Source: Bacteroidaceae bacterium (GTDB lineage: Bacteria > Bacteroidota > Bacteroidia > Bacteroidales > Bacteroidaceae). From it: a stretch of 37,582 nt of DNA. Positions within the stretch are counted from its first letter, which is position 1. Each line of letters opens with the position of its first letter. The stretch covers positions 1 through 37,582 of the forward strand of contig JAIKZH010000082.1 of the NCBI GenBank assembly GCA_024682395.1, written 5' to 3'. Shown here in pieces: positions 27,111 through 36,874 of the stretch. The position numbers and the translations under genes are program-made. A model generated the notes under the pieces. The model was not told the origin of the DNA, ran no database searches, and was given only the letters and a program-made list of their open reading frames with translations.

Positions 27111-28207
27111 AAGCCTTAGTTAACATATGCCGATGCATACTTGCAGCAACATTCATGTTCTCAGGATTCGTAAAAGCAAACGATCCACTTGGTATGCAGT
27201 ATAAATTGCAAGATTATTTTGCAGTTTGGCATATTAATAACATCCCTGAAACGTTATTTCTGATAACAGCAATATTAATAGCGATCTTTGAATTTTCATT
27301 AGGTATATATTACGCACTCGGAATAAAACGCGAACTCGTAACGAAAGTAGGTCTTGTATTCATGATTGCAATGACTATTCTTACTATCTACATCGTTATT
27401 TTTAATCCGGTGAGCGACTGCGGCTGTTTCGGTGATGCAATTATACTTACCAACGGACAGACTCTGATAAAAAATCTGATTCTACTCACGGCGACCATAA
27501 TAACCACACTTAAATGGAAACTTATCCAACCAATATTATCAAAACATATTGATTGGATAATAACTACAACAGCAATCGTGGGTATTATCGCTTATACAAC
27601 ATATGCCATATATGCTTTACCTCCAATAGACTTCCGTCCATACAAAATCGGAACAAACTTGGTAAAAGCTTTAAATGACGAGAATCACCGCCCACAATTC
27701 GATGTAACCATCGTTTACGAAAAAAATGGAGAAAAAAAGGAACTCAGTATCGATGACGAAGATCCTGATTCTACATGGACATACGTTGAAACAAAACGTA
27801 CACCTGTTGAATCAACAAACAACAAAATCATTGATTTGTACATCGAAGCTGATAACGAGGATATCACAAACGATATAATAACACCAAACGGAGATCTTTT
27901 CTTGCTTATTGCACCCGATATCAATACTGCAGATCAAGGCTCAATTGACAAAATAAACGAAATATACGATTTCACATGTCAAAAAGATGACATAGAATTC
28001 TATTGCATTACAGCTTCAGACTCATCACTGCAACAAAAATGGATCGATTATACTGGAGCCGAATATATAATATATAATTCCGATGAAAGAATTCTAAAAA
28101 CTATGGTTAGAGCAAATCCTGGAGTTATATACATACATAATGGTGTGATAACAAAAAAATGGAGTAACTGGAATATTCCAACTATACAGGAACTCAACAA
28201 ATTATAA
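27107..28207 (+). CDS. DoxX/MauE-like membrane protein with soluble C-terminal domain (BT_3928 type)
   Basis: This 366-aa protein begins with GTG at 27107, overlapping the previous stop (GTGA). About five membrane helices (near 8-25, 50-70, 80-100, 117-135 and 149-168) form a DoxX/MauE-type domain. After the third helix comes SDCGCFGD with Cys105 and Cys107, the family's redox-like CxC motif. A soluble, extracytoplasmic domain of about 190 residues follows and ends in a thioredoxin-like pattern (PGVIYIHNGVITKKW). The same order (DUF1599, this family, tpiA, SPOR protein, folE) is one I recall in Bacteroides. A role in thiol redox balance of the envelope is an inference. Confidence 0.85.
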   Translation: MKALVNICRCILAATFMFSGFVKANDPLGMQYKLQDYFAVWHINNIPETLFLITAILIAIFEFSLGIYYALGIKRELVTKVGLVFMIAMTILTIYIVIFNPVSDCGCFGDAIILTNGQTLIKNLILLTATIITTLKWKLIQPILSKHIDWIITTTAIVGIIAYTTYAIYALPPIDFRPYKIGTNLVKALNDENHRPQFDVTIVYEKNGEKKELSIDDEDPDSTWTYVETKRTPVESTNNKIIDLYIEADNEDITNDIITPNGDLFLLIAPDINTADQGSIDKINEIYDFTCQKDDIEFYCITASDSSLQQKWIDYTGAEYIIYNSDERILKTMVRANPGVIYIHNGVITKKWSNWNIPTIQELNKL

Positions 28208-28259
28208 CATTAAAGAAGAAATATAAATTCTATATTATTAAACATAAAAATAAAAGAAA

Positions 28260-29018
28260 ATGAGAAAGAAAATTGTAGCAGGTAACTGGAAAATGAACAA
28301 AAACCTGCAAGAAGGTGTTGCTTTGGCAACAGAACTCAATCAAGTACTTACAGCAGAAAAACCAAACTGCAAAGTAATTATCTGTACTCCATTCATACAT
28401 TTAGCTCCTGTTTCAAATATTATCGATCACTCAATCATTGAACTTGGTGCTGAAAACTGTGCAGACAAGGCTTCTGGTGCTTTCACAGGTGAAGTTAGCG
28501 CCGAAATGGTTAAATCAACTGGTGCAGAATATGTTATTCTTGGACACTCTGAACGTCGCGAATACTATAATGAAACACCTGAAATCCTTAAGGAAAAGGT
28601 TGACTTGGCACTCGCTAACGGTCTTAAAGTTATCTTCTGTATCGGTGAAAGCCTTGCACAACGCGAAGCTAACGAACAAAATGCAGTTGTAAAGGCTGAA
28701 CTCGAAGGAAGCGTATTCCACCTTTCTGCTGAACAATTTGCAAATATCGTAATTGCTTACGAACCAATCTGGGCTATCGGTACAGGTAAGACTGCTACTT
28801 CTGACCAAGCTGAAGAAATTCACGCTTATATCCGTTCTATCGTTGCTGAGAAATACGGAAATGAGGTTGCTGAAAACACATCTATCCTTTACGGAGGTTC
28901 ATGCAAAGCATCTAACGCTCCTGAATTGTTCTCTAAGAAAGATATCGACGGAGGTCTTATTGGTGGTGCTTCTCTCAAGACTGCAGATTTCAAAGGTATC
29001 ATTGATGCTTGGAAATAA
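28260..29018 (+). CDS. tpiA: Triosephosphate isomerase
   Basis: TpiA interconverts dihydroxyacetone phosphate and glyceraldehyde 3-phosphate in glycolysis. The 252-aa TIM barrel shows Asn9 and Lys11 (AGNWKMN), catalytic His96 (GHSERR), catalytic Glu168 ([13 protein letters not shown]) and the phosphate-binding GGS (LYGGSCKA). The coding sequence uses more GCT, GGT and CTT codons than nearby genes, which suits high expression. It is 52 bp after the DoxX-like gene, without an evident promoter, and 24 bp before the SPOR gene. Confidence 0.97.
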   Translation: MRKKIVAGNWKMNKNLQEGVALATELNQVLTAEKPNCKVIICTPFIHLAPVSNIIDHSIIELGAENCADKASGAFTGEVSAEMVKSTGAEYVILGHSERREYYNETPEILKEKVDLALANGLKVIFCIGESLAQREANEQNAVVKAELEGSVFHLSAEQFANIVIAYEPIWAIGTGKTATSDQAEEIHAYIRSIVAEKYGNEVAENTSILYGGSCKASNAPELFSKKDIDGGLIGGASLKTADFKGIIDAWK

Positions 29019-29042
29019 AAAGTATAACTAATCGTCGAGAAT

Positions 29043-29591
29043 ATGAAAGTATTCCAACTAACAATTTTGGTTTTCATGGTTGCTTCTGCAACCATGAAAG
29101 CCCAAAATTTTACTCAACAGCTAAAAGCTGATGTTCCCAACCAAGGAAAAATCGAAATTGAACAGGACGAACGCTTAACCGATATCCTAAACGGGGGAAT
29201 CGCCGTACCAAGCAATGTCACAACTTCAAACAAACCTTCGATTGCAACAGAATCTAAAGTTAAACAACTTGATAATTCTGAAGAAAGTAAAGGACGTGCA
29301 TCTGGCGTAATGCAAAGAGTCAAAGGTTATAGAATACAAGTATTTTTTGGCTCCAACCAAAGATCAGATCAAACTAAAGCTCAACAAGTAGGTTCAAAAC
29401 TTACTCATAGTTTTCCTGAACTTAGAGCATATACGTCTTTTGAATCTCCACATTGGCGATGCAGAGTTGGTGACTTCACTAACCGCGAAGAAGCTAATAG
29501 CTATCTTAGAAAGATTAAAGCACGTGGTTTCTCTGAAGCTATCATAGTAAGAAGTGAAATATATGTTTCACGCGACCATATAAGACATTAA
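29043..29591 (+). CDS. Secreted SPOR-domain protein (septal peptidoglycan binding)
   Basis: This 182-aa protein has a signal peptide (about 1-21, cut near MKAQ) and a C-terminal SPOR domain (about 100-178, beginning GYRIQVFFGSNQRSDQTK). SPOR domains bind denuded glycan strands that accumulate at the division site. The middle is polar linker. It directly follows tpiA, a conserved but functionally unexplained pairing. Its partner is unknown; the M23/LysM enzyme at 25237-26277 is a nearby peptidoglycan factor. Confidence 0.9.
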   Translation: MKVFQLTILVFMVASATMKAQNFTQQLKADVPNQGKIEIEQDERLTDILNGGIAVPSNVTTSNKPSIATESKVKQLDNSEESKGRASGVMQRVKGYRIQVFFGSNQRSDQTKAQQVGSKLTHSFPELRAYTSFESPHWRCRVGDFTNREEANSYLRKIKARGFSEAIIVRSEIYVSRDHIRH

Positions 29592-29606
29592 TATATATAT
29601 ATATAT
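29591..29606. repeat. (AT)8 dinucleotide run
   Basis: Eight AT units lie at the SPOR stop codon, in the 120-bp gap before folE. The run could vary in length by slippage, but lies downstream of the coding part. The same gap holds a 6-bp hairpin (GGTGAA/TTCACC, 29642-29665). No clear promoter is seen before folE. Confidence 0.7.
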
Positions 29607-29711
29607 TTAACAGGAATCTATAATATATAGTATTACCGAACGGTGAAGAAATAACAATATTCACCAATCATAATAATAACTCAAAAATCAGTTTAAATAA
29701 AGATATTTGAA

Positions 29712-30290
29712 ATGATTATCACACAATACGATGAGTCTAAAGTAAAAGATCTTAAGGAATGCGTCACACAAGTTCTTACAACTGTTGGCGAGGATCTTAA
29801 CAGAGAAGGACTTATTAACACACCTGAACGAGTTGCAAAGTGTATTCTACAATTTACAAGTGGATATAGCGTTGACCCAATAGCTGTATTGAACTCTGCT
29901 AAATTCAAAGAGGATTACTCTAAACCCGTCTTGATAAAAGATATTGAATTCTATTCACTATGCGAACATCATATGTTACCATTCTTTGGTAAAGTCCATA
30001 TCGCATATATTCCAGATGGAAGTATCGTCGGACTAAGTAAGATTCCACGTATAGTAGACATTCTGTCACACAGACTTCAAGTTCAGGAACGATTCACACG
30101 CGAAATATGCCAATGCATACAACAAGCACTTCAACCAAAAGGAGTTATGGTTGTTGTAGAAGCACAACATATGTGTATGCAAATGAGAGGTGTGGAAAAA
30201 CAAGGTGCTACTACTGTTACAAGCGATTATTCTGGCGATTTCAGCAGTAGTCAAATGCGCGAGGAATTCTATAAACAAATCGGCAAATAA
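29712..30290 (+). CDS. folE: GTP cyclohydrolase I
   Basis: FolE opens the imidazole ring of GTP to make dihydroneopterin triphosphate, the first step of folate synthesis. The 192-aa chain keeps the zinc ligands Cys84, His87 and Cys155 ([18 protein letters not shown]), and catalytic His86 and His153. The substrate loop [14 protein letters not shown] is also standard. It is the fifth gene of the DUF1599-to-folE block and precedes dnaG by 79 bp. It is a zinc-dependent FolE1, not a metal-flexible FolE2. Confidence 0.97.
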   Translation: MIITQYDESKVKDLKECVTQVLTTVGEDLNREGLINTPERVAKCILQFTSGYSVDPIAVLNSAKFKEDYSKPVLIKDIEFYSLCEHHMLPFFGKVHIAYIPDGSIVGLSKIPRIVDILSHRLQVQERFTREICQCIQQALQPKGVMVVVEAQHMCMQMRGVEKQGATTVTSDYSGDFSSSQMREEFYKQIGK

Positions 30291-30369
30291 TATATTGCCG
30301 ACACAATGGGACAGATTATAATATCTGGGCAACTCATATTTTCTAATTCTTAATTTAAACAACAATAAT

Positions 30370-32388
30370 ATGATACCACAAGATATAATCGACAAAATAA
30401 TGAACACCGCCAATATTGTCGATGTGGTATCTGAATATGTAAGTTTACGTAGAAGCGGTGCCAGTTACAAAGGATTATGTCCTTTCCACGATGATACTAC
30501 CCCATCATTCTATGTTTCGCCAGCAAGAGGTATTTGTAAATGCTTTAGCTGCGGAGAAGGTGGTAATGTTGTTCATTTTATAATGAAAAAAGAACAACTA
30601 ACCTATTATGAAGCACTGAGGTTTCTTGCAAAGAAATACAATATAGAATTTGATGAGAAAGAAATGACAGCCGAAGAAAAACAAATCCACAATGAAAGAG
30701 AAAGTATGTTCGCTGTCAACGCATGGGCGTCTAACTATTTTAATGAAACTCTAAAAAATAGTGAAGACGGAAAAGCTATAGGATTGGCTTATTTCTACAA
30801 TAGAGGTTTCCGTGAAGATATTATCACAAAATTCCGTTTGGGATATAGTCTACAACAACACGACGCTTTAGCTAAAACTGCTAAGAAAATGGGATATAAA
30901 GAAGAATATCTCATTAAAACTGGTTTATGCTACAAACGAGACGACGGAACACTACGCGATAAGTATTGGGGAAGAGTTATATTCCCATGGTTTGGCGTCA
31001 ATGGGCAGGTTATTGGATTCGGAGGACGTGTACTCGATGCCAGAACAAAGGGAGTTAATCAAAAATACATCAACTCTCCCGAATCTGAAATCTATCATAA
31101 AGCAAACGAATTATACGGATTGTTTCAGGCAAAACAAAGCATTTCTAAGAAAGATAACGTATATATGGTGGAAGGATATACCGACGTATTATCTATGCAC
31201 CAATCGGGAATCGAAAATGTTGTGGCTAACTCTGGAACAGCACTATCCAACAACCAAATAAGACTACTAAGAAGATATACAAAGAATATAACACTTATCT
31301 ACGATGGCGATTCTGCTGGTATCCATGCAGCACTACGAGGTACAGATATGCTCTTCGAAGGTGGAATGCGTGTTAAGATACTGCTACTACCCGACGGAGA
31401 AGACCCTGATTCTTTTGCAAGAAAACACAATGCCACAGAATTTAAAGAATACGTAGAAACACATCAAACCGACTTCATCACCTTTAAGACAAATCTTCTT
31501 AAAGAAGAAGCAGGAGACGATCCTATTAAAAAGGCAGACTTGATATCAAGCATTGTTGAATCAATTTCTCTTATTCCTGAAGAAATTGAACGCTCCGTTT
31601 ATATCCATAAATGTAGCGAAATGCTTAAAATTAACGAATCGCTCATACAAAACGAAGTAAACAAACAAAGATATAAACTCAGAGAGGATAGAAAAAAACG
31701 TAAAGAAGAAGAGAACAGAAGAAATAACGACACAGTTAATAATAACGTCTCTAATAGCTCTGAGTTAACATCTTCTCAAAATAACACAGATAATAACTCT
31801 GACACCAATCAGAACCAAACAAATATTGAAAAAAAGGAAAGAAGTAAGTTTGAAGGATTAGAGCAACTCATAATACGTCATATAATACGATTTGGCTTCC
31901 ACCAATTTCATCCAGTGAATGAAAATGGTGAACAAGACAAAACCAATATCATAAAATATATAATTACACAATTAAAGATTGACTCAATAGAATTTCAGTC
32001 TCCATTATATTATAACATGCTAAAATTAGCAGAACAGCATGCTGATGATGAATCAGACGATGTTTCTATGAGTAAAATTTTCCTTAACTCACCAGATGTT
32101 GCCATTAGTCAAGAAGCTGTTAACTTAATATCCGACAAATATGAGATAACTGATAATAATAACATCCCATCAGAAGAAAAACTGACTTGCGTTGAATATG
32201 TTATTCATCTCCTACTTGATTATAAATATGCTATTATCGACGATAAATTACAAAATATATTACAACAATTAACAAAACCTGAAGTTATATCGGATGTAAA
32301 TAAAGCAAAAGATCTGTTACAACAACAGATCTTATTACAAAACATCAAAAAGAGTTTAGGTAAATTATTGGGAGACAGAATCTTATAA
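30370..32388 (+). CDS. dnaG: DNA primase
   Basis: DnaG makes RNA primers for replication. The 672-aa chain begins with a CHC2 zinc ribbon (Cys37, His40, Cys58 and Cys61: CPFH...CFSC), then the RNA polymerase core. Its TOPRIM metal sites are intact: Glu268 (VEGYTDV), Asp312 and Asp314 (YDGDSAG) and DPD 345-347. A low-complexity Arg/Glu- then Asn/Ser-rich linker (about 435-490) joins it to a C-terminal helicase-binding region (about 495-672). dnaG is not in the usual rpsU-dnaG-rpoD setting; it follows folE and converges with panE over 30 bp. Confidence 0.96.
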   Translation: MIPQDIIDKIMNTANIVDVVSEYVSLRRSGASYKGLCPFHDDTTPSFYVSPARGICKCFSCGEGGNVVHFIMKKEQLTYYEALRFLAKKYNIEFDEKEMTAEEKQIHNERESMFAVNAWASNYFNETLKNSEDGKAIGLAYFYNRGFREDIITKFRLGYSLQQHDALAKTAKKMGYKEEYLIKTGLCYKRDDGTLRDKYWGRVIFPWFGVNGQVIGFGGRVLDARTKGVNQKYINSPESEIYHKANELYGLFQAKQSISKKDNVYMVEGYTDVLSMHQSGIENVVANSGTALSNNQIRLLRRYTKNITLIYDGDSAGIHAALRGTDMLFEGGMRVKILLLPDGEDPDSFARKHNATEFKEYVETHQTDFITFKTNLLKEEAGDDPIKKADLISSIVESISLIPEEIERSVYIHKCSEMLKINESLIQNEVNKQRYKLREDRKKRKEEENRRNNDTVNNNVSNSSELTSSQNNTDNNSDTNQNQTNIEKKERSKFEGLEQLIIRHIIRFGFHQFHPVNENGEQDKTNIIKYIITQLKIDSIEFQSPLYYNMLKLAEQHADDESDDVSMSKIFLNSPDVAISQEAVNLISDKYEITDNNNIPSEEKLTCVEYVIHLLLDYKYAIIDDKLQNILQQLTKPEVISDVNKAKDLLQQQILLQNIKKSLGKLLGDRIL

Positions 32389-32418
32389 TCCATAATCTCC
32401 CATCATCTTCTTTTCCCC

Positions 32419-33336
32419 TCAAATATGCCCTCTTTGACTCTCAATAAACAATAATTCTTCTTCCAACATCCTTAAACACGGCATATCACATTCCACTTTA
32501 CTTGCTTCAAATAAAGGTCGTGAATATAAATACTTTACTTCCATCGGACGATTATAATCATAATCAAGTTTCATGCTTGGAGAATATGGAGTCATTGAAT
32601 CTGTCATATCAATCATCTTTTCAACAAAATCTTCATTGATAGATGTTACGCCTACTGCATGTGCGGCATTTACTACCTCCATCATCTGACGACGTATTAA
32701 TTGACGAGTTGAATTACACTGTAACAATTCGTTAGTCTTAGCATTCATTACTACCGTCATTCCATTAAATGGCATATTCCAAACAGCCTTCTTCCATCTG
32801 GCCTCATAATACTCCAATTCATTAGTTTCTATGCCACTCTCTCTAAAATCGGATATTAAACCATTCAACAATGTATCATTCTTGCATGAATAGTTTCCTA
32901 TATTTATACTACCATAACACTGATGATTAATGATGCCTGGTTCAGTCTTACCAGAACAAATAAATGCAAGTCCTGCTGCTATATGTAGGTTTGGGAAGGC
33001 AACCTGAAGATCTGGCTCTAATCCTATACCATTTTGAATCAACAATACTAATGTTTCATCTTTTAATAAAGGACGTATCAAATCTGGAATCATAGATTGA
33101 TTCGTTGACTTCATCGCAACAATCACTATGTCACACTTTGGCATCTTAGAAGATGAATCATATGCCTGTATCAATGGAAGAGTAAAGCTACCATCACAAG
33201 AGTTTATAACAAGACCATGCTCACATACATAATTATAATCGCTATGAAGAAGGAAATGAACATCTTTCCCTGCACGAACTAATTTAGCACCATAATATCC
33301 TCCGATAGCCCCTGTTCCAACTATTGCATATTTCAT
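32419..33336 (-). CDS. panE: 2-dehydropantoate 2-reductase family protein (PanE-like)
   Basis: The family reduces ketopantoate to pantoate with NADPH in pantothenate synthesis. The 305-aa protein has the Rossmann motif GTGAIGG (7-13), the QNG loop (101-103) and a catalytic Lys at 182 or 183 with Asn191 in RWKKAVWNMPFNGM. It is the last gene of the gmd operon, 53 bp after the nucleotidyltransferase-kinase gene. Since its neighbours make GDP-sugars, a related 2-oxoacid substrate cannot be excluded, and the pantoate role rests on family similarity. No panB or panC is seen nearby. Confidence 0.85.
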   Translation of the reverse strand: MKYAIVGTGAIGGYYGAKLVRAGKDVHFLLHSDYNYVCEHGLVINSCDGSFTLPLIQAYDSSSKMPKCDIVIVAMKSTNQSMIPDLIRPLLKDETLVLLIQNGIGLEPDLQVAFPNLHIAAGLAFICSGKTEPGIINHQCYGSINIGNYSCKNDTLLNGLISDFRESGIETNELEYYEARWKKAVWNMPFNGMTVVMNAKTNELLQCNSTRQLIRRQMMEVVNAAHAVGVTSINEDFVEKMIDMTDSMTPYSPSMKLDYDYNRPMEVKYLYSRPLFEASKVECDMPCLRMLEEELLFIESQRGHI

Positions 33337-33389
33337 AAATAACTATATGTATATAAATGTTTACTAAATGAACTATAAAAAACTAATGA

Positions 33390-34565
33390 CTACATTCCTG
33401 GTCTTCTTATGAAAACACGAATAGCTTCTTTATGTTCCTCTGAGAAAACTAATGCATCATCAACAACCAATGCCAAATATCCGCCACCGCCAGCACCGGG
33501 CAACTTCCATGCCTTTACTCCTGACATTACCGAATATTTATCAATTGCCGGCTGTACACCACCTTGTATCATTGACGGAAACATTGACACTTGCGCATTA
33601 AATGAATCCATATAGGCTTGTGCAAACAATTCTAAGTTCTTTGCCATTATTGCATTCCAACAATCAGTCGCTGCAGTTGCTAAGTTTTGTACCTTTTCCA
33701 AAGTAATATCCTTGTCCTTAATAACTGAACAATCTGGCAAACGAGGATATATTGGTATCATACACAGATGATTCTCCAACCATGATAAAATATCCTCATC
33801 CGAACAAGTTTCAATTTTATCCGGCCAAAAATGATTGTTATAGTAATGGCGTGTCAAACCTGGCATACATATTCCTATCGCATCCTGAGCACCACTTACC
33901 AAATCGGTTGTGCGTTCTGGATGATTCTCAAAACAGAACACCAATCTTGCCAACATCTCAGGATCCATATTGGGTAACTGATAAGGCCATATGCTCTTTA
34001 TTGTGTTTCTTGTAGATGTACTTAAACCACATCTTGGACGAATCTCAAAGGTTGGTTCAATACTTATAGTCAATGCCCAACCAGGACAAAAACAAGACAC
34101 ATATGGTTGATCTATCCATGTACCCGCTAAATCCAATCGGGTTGGTATCTGACATTCAGATTTCTTTAAGTCTGTACTTGAACGAGCTTGCAAACCAGTG
34201 GCTGGCACACGTTCTAAAACCACATATTCTATACCAAGTTTCTCACATATCAAACGTTTATCCTCATGATCGCCATCACTGTTCACAACTAAAATATCTG
34301 GTTTGACAATATCCAATGTCGGTATGAAATCCATTATTCCATCACCTGCATTTATATAAGCATCTCTTACATATCTTATACTTTTAACCATAAACAAACG
34401 CTCCTGCTCGGAATAAATAGGTTTATGATGTTTATAATGCAAGATAGTTTCATCTGATCCTATACCCACATATAAATCTCCATATTGAGAAGCTTGCTTG
34501 AAAAATTCCACATGACCGCTATGCAATAAATCATAGCAACCGGATACAAATACCTTCTTCATCAT
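33390..34565 (-). CDS. Bifunctional cytidylyltransferase-like / GHMP-kinase-like enzyme, substrate unknown
   Basis: This 391-aa protein joins two domains. Residues 1 to about 135 form a small nucleotidyltransferase with HSGH (15-18), YSEQER (51-56) and RSSTDL (128-133), the signature layout of glycerol-phosphate cytidylyltransferase and the HldE C-terminal domain. Residues about 140-391 resemble GHMP sugar kinases: PTRLDLAGTWID (141-152), CGLSTSTRNT (179-188) in the ATP-loop position, and GAGGGGYL (357-364). The spacing between the first two motifs (about 38 residues) is shorter than in HddA or galactokinase. It sits 6 bp after fcl and downstream of gmd. It could activate a free sugar by phosphorylation then nucleotidyl transfer, in the same order as Fkp but with an unrelated, much smaller transferase. 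Substrate and nucleotide are unknown. Confidence 0.75.
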   Translation of the reverse strand: MMKKVFVSGCYDLLHSGHVEFFKQASQYGDLYVGIGSDETILHYKHHKPIYSEQERLFMVKSIRYVRDAYINAGDGIMDFIPTLDIVKPDILVVNSDGDHEDKRLICEKLGIEYVVLERVPATGLQARSSTDLKKSECQIPTRLDLAGTWIDQPYVSCFCPGWALTISIEPTFEIRPRCGLSTSTRNTIKSIWPYQLPNMDPEMLARLVFCFENHPERTTDLVSGAQDAIGICMPGLTRHYYNNHFWPDKIETCSDEDILSWLENHLCMIPIYPRLPDCSVIKDKDITLEKVQNLATAATDCWNAIMAKNLELFAQAYMDSFNAQVSMFPSMIQGGVQPAIDKYSVMSGVKAWKLPGAGGGGYLALVVDDALVFSEEHKEAIRVFIRRPGM

Positions 34566-34571
34566 AATTAT

Positions 34572-35513
34572 TTATCTTTCTGCACGCATTGGATTCTCAA
34601 GAAAATCTTTATACGTCAAACGAATTCCTTCTTCTAACTCTGTTCTGTATCTCCAACCCAAACCTTCAGCCTTAGATACATCTAATAACTTACGTGGAGT
34701 ACCATTAGGACGAGAAGTATCCCATTTAATAATACCTTTGTAACCTATCACCTTAGCAACTAATTCTGTCAGTTCTAATATTGATATTTCCTTACCTGTA
34801 CCTGCATTCACAGTCTCATTCCCACTATAATTATTCATGAGAAAAACACAGAGATTTGCCAAATCATCAACATAAAGAAATTCACGTTGTGGAGAACCAT
34901 CCCCCCAACATACCACCTCTGGTTGATTTGACTCCTTTGCCTCATGAAACCTACGTATCAATGCTGGAAGAACATGTGAATGCTCTGGATGATAATTATC
35001 ATTAGGACCATATAAATTGGTTGGCATTACTGAGATATAATCTGTACCATATTGACGATTTAAGTATTCACAATATTTCAAACCGCTGATCTTGGCTAAG
35101 GCATAAGCTTCATTTGTCTTCTCCAATTCTGAAGTTAACAAACATGATTCTTTCATGGGTTGAGGTGCCAAACGAGGATAAATACAACTGCTACCTAAGA
35201 ATTGCAATTTCTTACAACCATTAACCCAAGCCGCGTGAATTACGTTCATCTCTAAAATCATATTATCATACATGAAATCGGCTAAAGCATTCTGGTTGGC
35301 AACAATTCCCCCAACCTTAGCAGCCGCAAGAAATACGTATTCCGGCTTTTCTTTCTCAAAAAAAGCATTTACTGCTTGCTGATTACATAAATCTAATTCT
35401 TTACGTGTACGTACAATTATATTATTATAACCTTGACGTTTTAACTCACGTACTATTGCACTTCCGACCATTCCTTTATGGCCCGCAACATATATTAATG
35501 AATCTTTCTCCAT
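34572..35513 (-). CDS. fcl: GDP-L-fucose synthase (epimerase/reductase)
   Basis: Fcl epimerises and reduces GDP-4-keto-6-deoxy-D-mannose to GDP-L-fucose with NADPH. The 313-aa short-chain-dehydrogenase fold has [10 protein letters not shown] (10-19) for NADP binding and the catalytic residues Ser108/Ser109 (GSSCIYP), Tyr137 and Lys141 (AYALAKISG). It sits 18 bp after gmd, whose product it uses, and 6 bp before the nucleotidyltransferase-kinase gene. The fucose would go to surface polysaccharide or protein O-glycans. Confidence 0.96.
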   Translation of the reverse strand: MEKDSLIYVAGHKGMVGSAIVRELKRQGYNNIIVRTRKELDLCNQQAVNAFFEKEKPEYVFLAAAKVGGIVANQNALADFMYDNMILEMNVIHAAWVNGCKKLQFLGSSCIYPRLAPQPMKESCLLTSELEKTNEAYALAKISGLKYCEYLNRQYGTDYISVMPTNLYGPNDNYHPEHSHVLPALIRRFHEAKESNQPEVVCWGDGSPQREFLYVDDLANLCVFLMNNYSGNETVNAGTGKEISILELTELVAKVIGYKGIIKWDTSRPNGTPRKLLDVSKAEGLGWRYRTELEEGIRLTYKDFLENPMRAER

Positions 35514-35531
35514 CTTAAAAATTGTATTACA

Positions 35532-36821
35532 CTACAATGATAATTTATCTATATCAGCTTGAACTTTTAGTTTCTTAACAAACTTCATATCATGTCGAAC
35601 CATCAAACGTACCAAATCTTCAAAACTTGTTTTTTGAGGATTCCAACCAAGAACATTCTTTGCTTTTGTAGGATCGCCAAGTAACTGATCTACCTCGGAT
35701 GGACGGAAATACTTAGGATCTACTTCCACAAGTACCCTATTAGTTTTAGTATCAATTCCCTTCTCGTTCACTCCTTCTCCTTCCCAACGTAACTCAATAC
35801 CTACCTCTTTAAAAGCTAAAGTACAGAATTCTCGTACTGAATGATAATGACCTGTAGCAATAACAAAATCTTCAGGTACATCATGCTGTAACATCAACCA
35901 CATACATTCTACATAATCTTTTGCATATCCCCAGTCTCTAAGAGAATTCAAATTACCCAAATATAACTTATCTTGCATTCCTTGAGCAATACGAGAGGCT
36001 GCAATTGTTATTTTTCTTGTAACGAAAGTCTCACCTCGACGTTCTGATTCATGATTGAAAAGAATTCCATTCACAGCAAAAAAACCATAAGCCTCTCTAT
36101 AATTCTTTATAATCCAAAAGGCATATTGCTTAGCCACACCATAAGGACTGCGAGGATAAAATGGAGTAGTTTCTGTCTGTGGAATCTCTTGCACCTTACC
36201 ATATAATTCCGATGTACTGGCTTGATATATTCTGCAAGTCTTCTCCATTCCGAGAATTCTAATTGCTTCAAGAAGCCTAAGAGTACCTACAGCATCTGCT
36301 TCAGCCGTATATTCCGGACAATCAAATGAAACCTTTACGTGACTTTGAGCCGCTAAATTATAAATCTCATCAGGTTTTACATATTGAAGTATTCTAACAA
36401 GTGAAGACGAATCTGTCATATCTCCATAATGAAGATTAACAGTTCTCTGCTGTTTCATATCACGCACCCATTCGTCCAAATACAAATGTTCTATTCTACC
36501 TGTATTAAACGAAGAACTGCGACGCATAATACCATGAACCTCATATCCCTTTTCTAAGAGGAATTCAGCTAAGAAGCTTCCATCCTGACCAGTTATACCT
36601 GAGATTAAAGCAACTTTCCGCTTAACACTCGACTTAACAATAGGTTCACCTAAAGCTTTCTCTATACTTGATATACTATTCTGTGACATTGACACCTTTC
36701 CAGAAAACCAACGACTTACAACAGTTTCACTTTTACCGATCATTGTAGCAAAATCACGTTGTGAAATACCTCTTGCTGATAATATCTCCTTAAGATTGTT
36801 CAATATTGTTTCATTATCCAT
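35532..36821 (-). CDS. gmd: GDP-mannose 4,6-dehydratase with N-terminal XRE-type HTH domain
   Basis: The enzyme part (about residues 68-429) dehydrates GDP-D-mannose to GDP-4-keto-6-deoxymannose. It shows GITGQDGSF (75-83) for NADP binding, the catalytic ASTSELYG (201-208), and Tyr227/Lys231 in SPYGVAK. What is odd is the extra 65-odd residues in front. They form a Cro/CI-type helix-turn-helix ([18 protein letters not shown], then [12 protein letters not shown], with helix 3 near 31-41 and a helix [10 protein letters not shown] near 49-58). Normal Gmd begins just before VALISGITG and is about 350-380 aa. The frame is continuous, and the linker has no ATG, GTG or TTG codon in frame; the nearest internal ATG (36687-36689) lies within the HTH. 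The fusion is therefore real unless the enzyme starts inside the HTH. It leads the gmd-fcl-kinase-panE operon and may regulate it. Enzyme function is sure; DNA binding is inferred. Confidence 0.92.
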   Translation of the reverse strand: MDNETILNNLKEILSARGISQRDFATMIGKSETVVSRWFSGKVSMSQNSISSIEKALGEPIVKSSVKRKVALISGITGQDGSFLAEFLLEKGYEVHGIMRRSSSFNTGRIEHLYLDEWVRDMKQQRTVNLHYGDMTDSSSLVRILQYVKPDEIYNLAAQSHVKVSFDCPEYTAEADAVGTLRLLEAIRILGMEKTCRIYQASTSELYGKVQEIPQTETTPFYPRSPYGVAKQYAFWIIKNYREAYGFFAVNGILFNHESERRGETFVTRKITIAASRIAQGMQDKLYLGNLNSLRDWGYAKDYVECMWLMLQHDVPEDFVIATGHYHSVREFCTLAFKEVGIELRWEGEGVNEKGIDTKTNRVLVEVDPKYFRPSEVDQLLGDPTKAKNVLGWNPQKTSFEDLVRLMVRHDMKFVKKLKVQADIDKLSL

Positions 36822-36843
36822 ATGATATATATTTTATTGTTTG

Positions 36844-36874
36844 CAAATATACAATTTAATATGGACTTGACAAA
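36844..36874 (-). promoter_or_regulatory. gmd operon promoter (TTTG-N19-TAtaTTTG)
   Basis: On the minus strand TTTG (36871-36874) and TATATTTG (36844-36851) are spaced by 19 bp, an ideal Bacteroidetes promoter. The start falls near 36837, about 15 bp before the gmd ATG. The -33 box overlaps one arm of the inverted repeat CTTGACA/TGTCAAG. Confidence 0.8.

Noticed and set aside
29591-29606. (AT)8 as a phase-variable switch
   Set aside because: It lies at and after the SPOR stop and has no promoter elements around it, so length change would not alter a frame or a -33/-7 spacing that I can see.
33390-34565. Assignment as Fkp or HldE
   Set aside because: Fkp is more than twice as long with another transferase fold, and HldE has a ribokinase-fold kinase placed before its transferase. 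Order and motifs here differ from both.
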